A DNA stretch of 48,821 nt, taken from positions 1-48,821 of the forward strand of contig DATHJB010000060.1 of assembly GCA_035316325.1 (NCBI GenBank). The letters run 5' to 3'. The notes beneath the pieces were generated by a model, which saw nothing but the letters and a program-made list of their open reading frames with translations, made no database searches and was not told where the DNA came from. Positions 1-8,273 of this stretch are shown here, piece by piece; position 1 is the first letter of the stretch; each line of letters starts with the position of its first letter. This DNA is from Acidimicrobiales bacterium (lineage in GTDB: Bacteria; Actinomycetota; Acidimicrobiia; Acidimicrobiales; VFJN01). Made by a program: the position numbers and the translations under genes.

Positions 1-972
1 GCCGACGACGAAGGCACCGAGGCCGGTGACCCGGGGGTGGAGCCCGCCACGATCGACGTCGCCGTGCCGAGCGACCTGCCGGCGTTCGCGCAGCTCTACG
101 TCGCGGACGAGAAGGGCTACTACGAGGACGAGAACCTCGAGGTGAACATCCAGGCCGTCGGAGGGGGCAACATCGTCTCCTCCCTGCTGTCGGAGAGCGT
201 CGACCTCGCCTTCATCGGCACGGGCCTCTGCCTCACGATCGAGAACCAGGGCGCCGACTGCTCGATCGTGTACAACACCCTCGGGGGTGGAGCCGGGGCG
301 TTCCTCGCCGCCCGCCCCGACATCACCGACGTGGCCGACTGCGAGACCATCGGCGCCCTCGGGCCCGGCAGCGCCGCCTACGGGTGGGCGGTCAACTACG
401 CGGACGAGGCGGGGATCGACCCGGACATCGTGCCGCTCCAGGACACGGCGACCATCGCCGCGGCCCTCGACGGCGGGCAGATCTCCTGCGGCGTCGGCGA
501 CTTCTTCGGCTTCGCCCGGCTCATCGACGAGGACCGCGTCAACGTGCTCGTGGACACCCGCGAGGAGGACCAGCGGCCGTCGTTCATCCCCTCGACGTTC
601 CCGGAGGCGGGGCTCTTCGGGATCGCGGAGCACCTCGACGGGGAGCGGGAGGCGATCGTCCGCTTCCTGCGGGCGTTCCACCGTGCCTACACGGACACCA
701 TGTCCCAGGCGCCGGCTGCGGAGATCGCCGGGCTGCTCCGGGAGCGGGAGGCGTTCCAGGTGCTCGACGAGGCCGCGATCGTCGGGCAGGTCGAGGCGAA
801 CCTGCCCTTCTACGTGCCGAGCGGCGGCGACATCGCCGACGACCAGTGGGCCGACGCGCTCGACGTCTTCGCGTCGCAGGGCCTCGACTTCGTCGACCCC
901 GACGACGAGCGGTGGTCCTACGACAACCTCGTCGACATGAGCTACTACGACGAGGCCACCGATGGCGCGTAG
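1..972 (+). CDS. ABC transporter substrate-binding protein, NitT/TauT (SsuA/NMT1) family, 5' truncated by window
   Basis: The reading frame is open from the first base, so the true start and the expected lipoprotein signal peptide lie outside the window; the first in-frame GTG is at 37. The visible 323 residues begin with a short acidic linker (ADDEGTEAGD), as is common after a lipobox, and then the typical opening of this family: a beta strand, then VADEKGYYEDENLEV (the 'ekGyF..egLdVe' motif), then a GGGN-type ligand loop and VDLAFIGTG. Length is normal for the family. It would bind an organic anion, sulfonate or pyrimidine-like solute outside the membrane and deliver it to the permease at 1899. 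The stop overlaps the ATPase start at 962 by 11 bp, so the three genes are translationally coupled. The ligand cannot be deduced from sequence. Confidence 0.9.
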   Translation, partial: ADDEGTEAGDPGVEPATIDVAVPSDLPAFAQLYVADEKGYYEDENLEVNIQAVGGGNIVSSLLSESVDLAFIGTGLCLTIENQGADCSIVYNTLGGGAGAFLAARPDITDVADCETIGALGPGSAAYGWAVNYADEAGIDPDIVPLQDTATIAAALDGGQISCGVGDFFGFARLIDEDRVNVLVDTREEDQRPSFIPSTFPEAGLFGIAEHLDGEREAIVRFLRAFHRAYTDTMSQAPAAEIAGLLREREAFQVLDEAAIVGQVEANLPFYVPSGGDIADDQWADALDVFASQGLDFVDPDDERWSYDNLVDMSYYDEATDGA

Positions 973-1921
973 CCGCCTCGGGAGGCGCACCGAGGCGACC
1001 GAGGCGACCGAGGCGACCGAGGCGACCGGGACGGTCGAGACGAACGGGACGAACGGGACGAACGGCGAGGGGCAGCGGAGCGACCCGCAGGACTCGACCG
1101 GGCCGCGAGAGGGCGACGTCCAGCTCGCTCTGCGCGACGTGTCCTACGTCTACAGGACCGGCACGGAGGCGCTCCGCTCGCTGGACCTCACCGTGAACGT
1201 GGGGAGGACCATCGCCGTCGCCGGGCCGAGCGGCTGCGGGAAGTCGACCCTGCTCGCCATCCTGGCCGGCCTGATGCAGCCGACGTCCGGGCGGGTGGCC
1301 CGCCAGCTCGACCCGAGAGGGAGCCGGCACGAGGTCGCCATGGTGTTCCAGAAGGACACACTGCTCCCGTGGCTGACCGTCGAGGCGCAGGTGGGGTTCC
1401 ACGCGAAGCTCCACCGCCGCAGCCGTAGCGCCGAGACGAAGGAGTGGGTCGCGTCGCTCCTCGAGCTCGGTGGCCTGACGGAGTTCGCCGGTGCCTTCCC
1501 CTACGAGCTGTCCGGGGGGATGCGCCGCCGCCTGGCGTTCCTCGTGGCGGTGGCGCCGCTGCCGCGGGTCCTGCTCCTCGACGAGCCGTTCTCGTCGCTC
1601 GACGAGCCGACGAGGCTGGCGATCCACCAGGACGTGTTCGACATCACCCGGCGGTACGGGATCACGACCGTCCTGGTGACCCACGACCTCGCCGAGGCGG
1701 CGTCGCTGTCCGACGAGGTGGTGATCCTGACACGGCGGCCGGCGACGGTGGCGTCGCACCACGAGGTCCCGTTCGGCGACCGGCGCGACCTCCTCGCGCT
1801 GCGCCAGCAGCGCGACTTCCTGGACCTGTACGCGACGCTGTGGCGGGAGCTGAGCGTCCAGCTCGAGGTCCGGCCGCGGGCCGCCACCCCGGAGCGAGGT
1901 GCGGACGATGCGGCGATCTGA
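962..1921 (+). CDS. ABC transporter ATP-binding protein, NitT/TauT (SsuB-like)
   Basis: A 319-residue ATPase that powers the importer encoded by its neighbours. Walker A is GPSGCGKS at residues 88-95, the Q-loop glutamine is near 130 (VFQKDTLLPW, typical of SsuB/TauB), the signature is LSGGM at 183-187, Walker B is LLLDEP at 204-209 and the switch histidine is H241. The first 55 residues are not part of the ATPase fold: they hold a run of EAT and TNG triplets encoded by two 9-bp tandem repeats. The ATG at 962 was chosen because it overlaps the upstream stop. A GTG or ATG further in would remove the repeat tail, so the true N-terminus is uncertain. Confidence 0.9.
   Translation: MARSRLGRRTEATEATEATEATGTVETNGTNGTNGEGQRSDPQDSTGPREGDVQLALRDVSYVYRTGTEALRSLDLTVNVGRTIAVAGPSGCGKSTLLAILAGLMQPTSGRVARQLDPRGSRHEVAMVFQKDTLLPWLTVEAQVGFHAKLHRRSRSAETKEWVASLLELGGLTEFAGAFPYELSGGMRRRLAFLVAVAPLPRVLLLDEPFSSLDEPTRLAIHQDVFDITRRYGITTVLVTHDLAEAASLSDEVVILTRRPATVASHHEVPFGDRRDLLALRQQRDFLDLYATLWRELSVQLEVRPRAATPERGADDAAI
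992..1066 (+). repeat. Two in-frame 9-bp tandem repeats at the start of the SsuB-like gene
   Basis: Four perfect copies of GAGGCGACC lie at 992-1027 and three copies of ACGAACGGG (last one ending in C) at 1040-1066. Both are multiples of three and in frame, giving (EAT)4 and (TNG)3. Copy-number change by slippage would lengthen or shorten the N-terminal tail without breaking the gene. Confidence 0.95.
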
Positions 1922-2759
1922 GCGCTCGCGACGGGCCGCCGCCCGCCACGACGACGGCGCCGGCGACGATCGGATCCTGCTCGTCCGCTCGCTGCAGCTC
2001 GTCCTGGTCGTGGTGTTCCTGGCGGGCTGGCAGTTCCTGCCCCAGATCGAGTCCCTGAGCGACCGGTTCCGGTTCGTCGACCCGATCTACGTGAGCTCGC
2101 CGACGAAGGTGTGGGACGAGCTCTACTACCAGTTCGTCGGCAACGACAGCGGTGGCGGCGAGATGTGGTCGTTCATGTGGCCGACGGTGTGGGCCTCGAT
2201 CATCGGCCTGGGCACGGGCATCGTCGCCGGCCTGGTCATCGGCCTCGTGCTCGCCGAGAGCCGCCTCGCCAACCGGGTCTTCCGCCCGTTCCTCATCGCG
2301 ATGAACGCCGTCCCGCGGATCGCGCTGGTGCCCGTGTTCATCATCGCGTTCGGGCCGTCCCTCCGGGGGACCGCCGCGGTGTCGTTCGCGGTGGTCTTCT
2401 TCGTCGCGTTCTTCAACGCCTACGAGGGCGGATCGAGCGTGCAGGCCGAGGTGCTGCAGAACGCGCGGCTGCTGGGAGCCTCCCGCCTCCAGGTGCTGGG
2501 CCGCGTCCGCCTGCCCTACGCCGTGGCGTGGACCTTCGCGTCGCTCCCGCTGTCGGTCACGTTCGCCGTGATCTCGGTCGTGACGGCCGAGGTGCTGATC
2601 GGCGCCCGCGGCCTCGGCCGGATGCTGCTCATCTCGATGCAGACCGGTGCGGCGTCGCTCACGTTCGCGGTGACGATCATCCTGAGCCTCCTCGGTCTCG
2701 CCGGGGTGGCGCTCGCGGAGGTCACCCGGGCCCGGTTGCTGCACTGGTGGCGACCGTGA
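1899..2759 (+). CDS. ABC transporter permease, NitT/TauT (SsuC-like)
   Basis: A 286-residue integral membrane protein with about six hydrophobic segments. The EAA-type coupling loop is at about residues 184-205 (EVLQNARLLGASRL then LGRVRLP), where it would dock on the ATPase at 962. The N-terminal 25 residues are basic and polar. The GTG at 1899 overlaps the upstream ATPase gene by 23 bp; the ATG at 1908 is an equally good start. It completes the SBP-ATPase-permease set, and transcription probably stops before the new promoter at 2794. Confidence 0.9.
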   Translation: MRTMRRSERSRRAAARHDDGAGDDRILLVRSLQLVLVVVFLAGWQFLPQIESLSDRFRFVDPIYVSSPTKVWDELYYQFVGNDSGGGEMWSFMWPTVWASIIGLGTGIVAGLVIGLVLAESRLANRVFRPFLIAMNAVPRIALVPVFIIAFGPSLRGTAAVSFAVVFFVAFFNAYEGGSSVQAEVLQNARLLGASRLQVLGRVRLPYAVAWTFASLPLSVTFAVISVVTAEVLIGARGLGRMLLISMQTGAASLTFAVTIILSLLGLAGVALAEVTRARLLHWWRP

Positions 2760-2793
2760 GGCCGGTGCCGGCTGGATCGCGGCTTCGCAACCC

Positions 2794-2864
2794 TTGACAA
2801 AGTCGTCATCCGGAGCGGACTATGGATCTACTCCAGTTAGTGGTTTATACGATCACTATATGGA
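2794..2864 (+). promoter_or_regulatory. Promoter P1 with tandem YCA-N5-TGR operator, upstream of the AtuA operon
   Basis: TTGACA at 2794-2799 and GACTAT at 2818-2823 (18-bp spacer) form a sigma-70-like promoter, with transcription expected to start near 2830. Two imperfect 13-bp inverted repeats follow: TCCAGTTAGTGGT at 2832-2844 and ATCACTATATGGA at 2852-2864, exactly 20 bp apart. The second differs at one base from the equivalent site at 17126. The AT-rich block stands out in GC-rich surroundings. Binding here would block transcription initiation or early elongation. The promoter is inferred; the repeats are seen directly. Confidence 0.7.
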
Positions 2865-2894
2865 GTGCACGGATCCGAGACCCGAAAGGCATCG

Positions 2895-4274
2895 ATGTCG
2901 GACAGAACGGTGACCGGACGACCGGAGTCGGTGCGCATCGGATGCGGCAGCGCGGGCGCGATCGACCGCATCTCCCTGGGGGTCGACATGGTGCGCGACG
3001 GCGACGTCCGCTACCTCGCCCTCGACTGCCTGGCCGAGCGGTCGCTGGCGCTCGCCCACCTGCGCCGGACCTCCGGCAGCGGGCCGGGCTACGACCCCCG
3101 TCTCGCCGAGATCGGTGCGCAGCTGCTGCCCCTCGCTCGCGAGCGGGGCGTCTCGGTCATCGCCAACCTCGGGGCTGCCGACCCGGAGGGCGCGATGTCG
3201 TTCCTCCAGGAGCACGCCGCCGAGTATGGGCTGACCGGCACGAAGCTCGCGGTGATCGCCGGCGACGACGTCCTCGACCACGTGAAGCAGGCGGACTCCG
3301 AGATCGCCGAGACCGGTGGGCGGGTCTCCGACTTCGCCCACGCGGTGGTCTCCGCCAACGCCTACCTCGGCTACGAACCCGTGGCGGAGGCTCTCGGCGA
3401 GGGTGCCGACGTCGTGATCGGCGGTCGGATCGCCGACGCCTCCCTCTTCCTCGGGCCGCTGGCCCACGAGTTCGGCTGGTCGAACGAGGACTGGGACGAG
3501 CTCGCCGCGGGATCGTGCATCGCCCACCTCCTCGAGTGCGGCACCTACGTGACCGGCGGCAACTTCGCCGACCCGCCCTACAACGTCGTGGAGGACTTCA
3601 CCCGGCCGAGCCTGCCGCTGGCCGACGTGGCGGCCGACGGCTCCGCGGTGCTGCGGAAGCTGCCGGGCTCGGGCGGCGCCCTCAACTCGATGACCTGCAA
3701 GCTGCAGCTCGGCTACGAGATCCACGACCCCGCCCACCATCCGACGCCGGACGTCGTGGCCGACTTCTCGCACGTCGAGGCGATCGACCAGGACGACGGT
3801 GGCGTGCTGCTCCGCGGGGCGGCAGGTGCGCCTCGTCCCGGTCAGCTCAAGGTCGTGATCGGTGTGGCGGAGGGCTTCATCGGCGAGAACACCGTGTCGT
3901 TCGGTGGCCTCGGTGCGCTCGAGCGGGCCGAAGGCGCCAAGGGGATCCTCGAGCACCGCCTGGCAGGGCTGGCGGCGACCTACGACATCGAGGAGTGGCG
4001 TGTCGACCTGCTGGGCGTCGACGCGCTCCACGGCGACCGTTCCCTCGTCTCGGCCGACCACCCCCCGTACGAGGTCCACGTCCGGGCCGCGGGTCGTTGC
4101 ACCGAGCGCCGCGCCGCGGAGGCCCTCGCCCATGAGGTGGAGTACCTGCTCCTCTTCGGACCGGCGGGCGCCGCCGCGGCCCATCGCACCCGCATCGCCC
4201 AGATCGTCTCGACCTACAGCGCGTACGTCGACCGCGAGCTCGTCGCGCCGTCGTTCAGCCTCGTCACGCTGTGA
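2895..4274 (+). CDS. AtuA-like (DUF1446) acyclic terpene utilisation family protein
   Basis: A 459-residue protein with the family's characteristic opening: VRIGCGSAGAIDRIS at residues 13-27 followed by LDCLAERSLA at 43-52. AtuA from Pseudomonas is needed for citronellol/geraniol catabolism, but the family is broad and its chemistry is poorly known. The start is placed at ATG 2895, which has a GAAAGG ribosome site at 2884-2889; an in-frame GTG at 2865 is rejected because it directly abuts the operator. The next gene encodes the small domain often fused to AtuA. The neighbours (amidohydrolase, acyl-CoA ligase) suggest catabolism of a carboxylated compound, not necessarily a terpene. Confidence 0.85.
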   Translation: MSDRTVTGRPESVRIGCGSAGAIDRISLGVDMVRDGDVRYLALDCLAERSLALAHLRRTSGSGPGYDPRLAEIGAQLLPLARERGVSVIANLGAADPEGAMSFLQEHAAEYGLTGTKLAVIAGDDVLDHVKQADSEIAETGGRVSDFAHAVVSANAYLGYEPVAEALGEGADVVIGGRIADASLFLGPLAHEFGWSNEDWDELAAGSCIAHLLECGTYVTGGNFADPPYNVVEDFTRPSLPLADVAADGSAVLRKLPGSGGALNSMTCKLQLGYEIHDPAHHPTPDVVADFSHVEAIDQDDGGVLLRGAAGAPRPGQLKVVIGVAEGFIGENTVSFGGLGALERAEGAKGILEHRLAGLAATYDIEEWRVDLLGVDALHGDRSLVSADHPPYEVHVRAAGRCTERRAAEALAHEVEYLLLFGPAGAAAAHRTRIAQIVSTYSAYVDRELVAPSFSLVTL

Positions 4275-4296
4275 CGCACCGTCCGGAGGAGTCCTG

Positions 4297-4623
4297 ATGT
4301 TCCTGAGGGAGATCGCCTGCGCCCGCGCCGGCGACAAGGGCGACGTGAGCAACGTCGTCGTGGTGCCGCACGATCCGGGGGCCTACCCGTTCCTGGTCGA
4401 GCACCTGACCGCCGATCGCGTGCGCGGCCACTTCGGGGAGCTCGTCCGCGGCGAGGTCACCCGGTACGAGATGCCCGGGATCAGCGCCCTGAACTTCGTG
4501 ATGCAGGGCGCGCTCGGTGGTGGTGTCACCCGGTCCATCTGGATGGACACCCACGGCAAGTCGCGCGCCTCGTTGATGTTGACACTCGAGCTCGATCGCC
4601 CACCCGCCGCAGGGGAGACCTGA
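4297..4623 (+). CDS. AtuA-associated small protein (AtuA C-terminal ferredoxin-fold-like domain)
   Basis: A 108-residue protein with the sequence LREIACARAGDKGDVSNV near the N-terminus and a conserved LNFVMQGALGGGVTRS stretch. In many bacteria this domain is the C-terminus of AtuA; here it is a separate gene. The start ATG at 4297 has a strong GGAGGA site at 4285-4290. Its stop overlaps the next start (TGATG), so it is coupled to the amidohydrolase. It probably works in complex with the AtuA-like protein. I am not aware of a defined reaction for it. Confidence 0.8.
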   Translation: MFLREIACARAGDKGDVSNVVVVPHDPGAYPFLVEHLTADRVRGHFGELVRGEVTRYEMPGISALNFVMQGALGGGVTRSIWMDTHGKSRASLMLTLELDRPPAAGET

Positions 4624-5816
4624 TGCCAGACAACTTCGCCAGCATGCCGTTGGTCGACTGCGACTCGCACGTCACCGAGCCGCCCGACCTGTGGACGTCG
4701 CGGGTGAGCAGCAAGTGGGGCGACGACGTGCCCCACCTCGAGATGCACGAACCGAGCGGCGAGCGGAAGTGGCGGGTCGGGGACAGCCTCCTCACGAGCG
4801 AGGCGAAGTTCTCGATGGCCGGCTGGTCGGACTACCCGCCGTCGCACCCGCCGACGCTCGACGAAGCCGACCCGGCGTCGTGGGACCCGGCCGCCCGCCT
4901 CGATCGGCTCGACGAGTACGGCCTCTACGCCCAGGTGCTGTACCCCAACGTCATCGCGTTCTCGACGCCGGCGTTCATCGCCCTCCCGGACCCGCAACTC
5001 GCGCTCGACTGCGTCTCCGCCTACAACGACTTCCTGGCCGAGTTCGCCGACCGTGACCGCAACCGGCTGGTCCCGATCATGATGCTGCCGTTCTGGGACC
5101 TCGAGGCCTCCGAGCGGGAGCTGCAGCGGGCGGTGGAGCTCGGCCACAAGGGCGTGCTCTTCGCGGCCGACTTCAGCAAGGTCGGCCTCCCCCCGATCTG
5201 GGACCCGCACTGGGACCGCCTGCTCGCCGCCATCCAGGAACACGAGCTCTCGGTGAACTTCCACATCGGGTTCTCCGACCTCAGCGAAGCCGACCTGAAG
5301 GAGCGCACGGAGGCGTCGGGCGACGACCACGCGCGGATCACCAGCGTGGCGATGCTCGGCAACGCCCGCGCCATCGCCGACGTCGTGTGCAAGGGCCTGT
5401 GCGCCCGCTTCCCGCGGCTCAACTTCGTGTCGGTGGAGAGCGGTGCCGGATGGCTCCTGTACCTCCTCGAGTCCCTCGACTGGCACTGGAAGAGCTATGG
5501 CGGGCTCCGCGACCGCCCCGACCTCGAGCTGCCGAGCTTCTACATGCGGCGCCAGGTCTACGGCAGCTTCTGGTTCGAAGGGGAGGCCATGCGCCGGGTC
5601 GTGGAGGCGTTGCCGGACAACATCATGTTCGAGACCGACTTCCCGCACCCGACGAGCCTGTCGCCGGGGCCGGCGTCGGCGGCGGGGAACCCGCGGGAGA
5701 TGGCGGAGACGGCACTGCGCGGCAGCTCGGACGACGTTGCCCGCAAGGTCTTCTACGAGACCGCGGCCCGGCTCTACCAGCTGGACCTCTCGCCCGCCCT
5801 GGCGCCGGTCGATTGA
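4623..5816 (+). CDS. Amidohydrolase (PF04909-type metal-dependent TIM barrel)
   Basis: A 397-residue cytoplasmic enzyme beginning with VDCDSHVTEP, where D14-x-H16 is the first metal-binding pair of the superfamily. Other marks are FHIGF in mid-barrel, the SGAGWL segment, and FETDFPHP near the C-terminus, where the aspartate after the last strands completes the site. Members of this branch act as decarboxylases or C-C/C-N hydrolases on carboxylated rings. It starts on the last base of the previous stop. Similar genes occur at 10019 and 28921, so the organism uses this fold repeatedly in this region. Confidence 0.9.
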   Translation: MPDNFASMPLVDCDSHVTEPPDLWTSRVSSKWGDDVPHLEMHEPSGERKWRVGDSLLTSEAKFSMAGWSDYPPSHPPTLDEADPASWDPAARLDRLDEYGLYAQVLYPNVIAFSTPAFIALPDPQLALDCVSAYNDFLAEFADRDRNRLVPIMMLPFWDLEASERELQRAVELGHKGVLFAADFSKVGLPPIWDPHWDRLLAAIQEHELSVNFHIGFSDLSEADLKERTEASGDDHARITSVAMLGNARAIADVVCKGLCARFPRLNFVSVESGAGWLLYLLESLDWHWKSYGGLRDRPDLELPSFYMRRQVYGSFWFEGEAMRRVVEALPDNIMFETDFPHPTSLSPGPASAAGNPREMAETALRGSSDDVARKVFYETAARLYQLDLSPALAPVD

Positions 5817-5830
5817 CCGAGGGGACGGCG

Positions 5831-6367
5831 ATGGGGCCTCGCCTGGGTTCCGACGATGGAGGACGAGAGGTCGACGAGGCGCGCCAGCGGCTGGTGGCGA
5901 GTCGCGGCTCGGTGGCGCTGCCGTTCGAGGCCCTGGTGCGTGCGCCGCAGCTGTGCAACCTCGTCGGCGACCTGGGCGAGCACCTCCGCTTCCACGGCAG
6001 CCTGGACGACCGCCTGCGGGAGACCGCGATCCTGGCCACCGCGCACGTCGTCCGGTGCGACTTCGAGTACCGCAGCCATCTGCCCCTGGCCCGCGCCGCC
6101 GGCGTCGCCGACGCGACCGTGGCGGCGACCGGGGGCCAAGGAGCACTCGTCGGCAACGGGGACGTCGCCCCGCCGGACGAGGCCGCCGTCGTCGCCTTCT
6201 GCCAGGAGCTGCTGGCGGAGCGGGTCGTCGCCGCGCCGACCTTCGCGTCTGTCGACGAGCTGCTGTCCACGGCCCAGATCGTCGAGCTCTGCACGCTCGT
6301 CGGCTACTACGCCCTCCTCGCGGGCGTGATCAACGCGTTCGAACTGGACGTCCGAGCAGGAGGTTGA
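5831..6367 (+). CDS. Carboxymuconolactone decarboxylase-like (AhpD-fold) protein
   Basis: A 178-residue all-helical protein. The segment DRLRETAILATAHVV then EYRSHLPLARAAGV (E79, H83) matches the carboxymuconolactone decarboxylase core with an E-x3-H motif. The CxxC of true AhpD peroxidases is absent (only C76 is nearby), so a thiol peroxidase role is unlikely and a decarboxylase or isomerase role is more likely. The start ATG at 5831 has GAGGGGAC just upstream and follows the amidohydrolase stop by 14 bp. The second half ends with LVGYYALLAGVINAFE, also typical of the family. Confidence 0.82.
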   Translation: MGPRLGSDDGGREVDEARQRLVASRGSVALPFEALVRAPQLCNLVGDLGEHLRFHGSLDDRLRETAILATAHVVRCDFEYRSHLPLARAAGVADATVAATGGQGALVGNGDVAPPDEAAVVAFCQELLAERVVAAPTFASVDELLSTAQIVELCTLVGYYALLAGVINAFELDVRAGG

Positions 6368-6372
6368 AGGCG

Positions 6373-6648
6373 ATGACGACGGAGAACCACACCGCGGAGG
6401 TCTCGCCGGACCTCCGAACGGCGCTCGGCACCATCGAGTCGATGCTCGACGCCGACGGCTACGGGCTGACGGTCGACCAGCCCGACCCGGGCTCGGTCCA
6501 GCTCACGATCGACGCGCGTCCCGACGCGTGCGAGGACTGCCTGGTGCCGAAGCCCCTCATGAGCTCGATCATCCAGTCGACACTGGAGACGGCCGGCCTG
6601 GGTGGGCTTGCGATCGAGCTCGTGTACCCGACCGACCCGGCGAGCTGA
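6373..6648 (+). CDS. Small CxxC protein, possibly NifU C-terminal-like
   Basis: A 91-residue acidic protein with one C53-E-D-C56 motif set between a short strand (VQLTID) and a helix (LMSSIIQSTLETAG), the layout of NifU C-terminal iron-sulfur scaffold domains. The match is by eye and weak, so it could instead be an unrelated small thiol or metal-binding protein. GGAGG at 6359-6363 serves as ribosome site. It lies between the CMD-like gene and the ligase, so it is probably an accessory factor for an enzyme of this operon. Confidence 0.65.
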   Translation: MTTENHTAEVSPDLRTALGTIESMLDADGYGLTVDQPDPGSVQLTIDARPDACEDCLVPKPLMSSIIQSTLETAGLGGLAIELVYPTDPAS

Positions 6649-6677
6649 GGCGCGTGCTTCCGGGGGAGCGCGGCGGC

Positions 6678-8201
6678 GTGCTCGCCGAGCTCCGGCTCCG
6701 CGACGTGCTGCTGCGCAACGTCGACTGCTACGGCGCGGAGCCGGCGGTGGTGTGCGGCGACGAGGTGGTCACGTGGCGCGGCCTCGCCGAGCGGGTCTTC
6801 CGGCTGGCGGGCCGGATGGCGCACGACGGCATCGGGCGCGGCGACCGGGTCGGCGTGCTCCAGGGCAACGGGCCCGAGATCGGCGAGGTGGCCTTCGCGG
6901 CGGCACTGCTCGGGAGCGTCCTGGTGCCGATCAGCCCGCGGCTCACGTCGGCCGAGGTCGCCTACCTGGTCAAGGACGCCGAGCTGCGCCTGGCGTTCGT
7001 CGAGCGCGGCCACCCGTCCACGGACGGCTTCGGCGACGTCCCGATCGTGGCCACCCGCGGTGCGGACTACGCCGGCTACCGCGACCAGGGGCCCGACCGG
7101 GAGCCGGTCGAGCAGGAGGATCCGGGCGACCCGGTCCTCCAGCTGTACACGTCGGGGACGACGGGCCGCCCGAAGGGAGCGCTGCTCACCCAGCGCGCGC
7201 TGATCCAGAACGGCCTGACCATCCAGCTGTCGCAGCAGCTCACCCACGACGACGTCTTCCTGACCACGACGCCGCTGACCCATGCGGCTGCCGGCACCCG
7301 GATCTTCAGCCTGGCGGTGGACGGCCTGACCCACGCCATCCTTGAGCGGTTCACGCCCGAGCTGTTCTTCGAGGCCGTGCGTCGCCACCGCGTCACGTCG
7401 ACGATCGTCGTCCCGACGATGCTGCGCGACCTCGTCGACTCCCCGGCGCTGCCGGGCGCGGACCTCTCCAGCCTCCGCTTCGTCGTCTACGGCGCCGCGC
7501 CCGCCTCGGAGGAGCTGATCCTCGACGCGCTCGACCGGCTGCCCTGCGGGCTGCTCCAGGGGTACGGGCTGACGGAGGGCTGTCCCGCGCTGGCGTCGCT
7601 GTCGCCCGACGAGCACCGGCGGTTCGCGGTCGACCCGGCGCAGCGGCGGCGCCTCCAGTCGGTCGGCCGGCCCGTCCCCGGCGTGCGGTTCCGCGTCGTC
7701 GGCCCCGCGGGCGAGCCGCTCGGGCCCGACGCGGCGGGCGAGATCCAGGTCCGGTCGACGAAGTCGATGACCGGCTACTGGCACCTGCCCGAGGAGACGG
7801 CGGGCGCGGCGGTCGACGGGTGGCTCTCGACGGGCGACGTCGGGATGCAGGACGCCGGCGGCTACCTCTACCTCCTCGGCCGCCACCAGGACGTGATCAT
7901 CTCGGGCGGGTTCAACGTCTACCCGGCGGAGATCGAGCGCGTGCTGGGCCAGCACGGCGCCGTGCGCGAGGTCGCCGTCGTCGGTGTGCCCGACGCGCGC
8001 TGGGGCGAGGTGCCGGTGGCCGTCGTCGTCGCCGACACCGCGGTCACCACCGACGAGCTGCTCCGGCACTGCGCCGGCGAGCTCGCCGACTACAAGCGTC
8101 CCCGACGGATCGAGCTCGTCGATGCGCTGCCCCGGAACGAGACCGGCAAGGTCCTCAAGCGCGAGCTCCGGGAGGCCATGGCGAGGCCATTGACAACCTG
8201 A
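6678..8201 (+). CDS. AMP-forming acyl-CoA ligase
   Basis: About 507 residues. It has the AMP-binding P-loop LYTSGTTGRPKG at 156-167, the YGLTEG motif, STGDVG, GRHQDVIISGGFNVYPAEIE in the hinge, and the C-terminal catalytic lysine in NETGK (K491). It would activate a carboxylic acid to its CoA thioester with ATP. Start choice: GTG 6678 has GGGGAG at 6663-6668; GTG 6654 is the alternative, and the frame stays open further upstream but overlaps the previous gene. The last codons contain the -35 element of the next promoter at 8190. Confidence 0.92.
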   Translation: MLAELRLRDVLLRNVDCYGAEPAVVCGDEVVTWRGLAERVFRLAGRMAHDGIGRGDRVGVLQGNGPEIGEVAFAAALLGSVLVPISPRLTSAEVAYLVKDAELRLAFVERGHPSTDGFGDVPIVATRGADYAGYRDQGPDREPVEQEDPGDPVLQLYTSGTTGRPKGALLTQRALIQNGLTIQLSQQLTHDDVFLTTTPLTHAAAGTRIFSLAVDGLTHAILERFTPELFFEAVRRHRVTSTIVVPTMLRDLVDSPALPGADLSSLRFVVYGAAPASEELILDALDRLPCGLLQGYGLTEGCPALASLSPDEHRRFAVDPAQRRRLQSVGRPVPGVRFRVVGPAGEPLGPDAAGEIQVRSTKSMTGYWHLPEETAGAAVDGWLSTGDVGMQDAGGYLYLLGRHQDVIISGGFNVYPAEIERVLGQHGAVREVAVVGVPDARWGEVPVAVVVADTAVTTDELLRHCAGELADYKRPRRIELVDALPRNETGKVLKRELREAMARPLTT

Positions 8202-8257
8202 CCGTCGTTCGGGACAATCCCTAGGTCATTCTATGGCGTTGCTAGTCATTATATGAC
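8190..8257 (+). promoter_or_regulatory. Promoter P2 with tandem YCA-N5-TGR operator
   Basis: TTGACA at 8190-8195 and GACAAT at 8213-8218 (17-bp spacer) lie partly inside the end of the ligase gene. The predicted start of transcription is near 8225. Two 13-bp sites follow: GTCATTCTATGGC at 8225-8237 and GTCATTATATGAC at 8245-8257. The second has perfect 5-bp arms around TAT. They are 20 bp apart, as in P1. ACCTGACCG, at 8196-8204 in the spacer, recurs at 27514 and 40124. Confidence 0.75.
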
Positions 8258-8273
8258 GGGGGGAAAGGCGAGC

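Noticed and set aside
992..1066. Short CRISPR-like repeat array
   Set aside because: The repeats are contiguous 9-mers with no spacers and lie inside a coding frame. No CRISPR array or cas gene was seen anywhere in the window.
2865..2894. Upstream GTG start for the AtuA-like gene, and the similar ATGs at 8253, 11551 and 17138
   Set aside because: Each lies inside or directly next to an operator site, lacks a ribosome site, and adds residues that do not match the protein family; better starts lie downstream.
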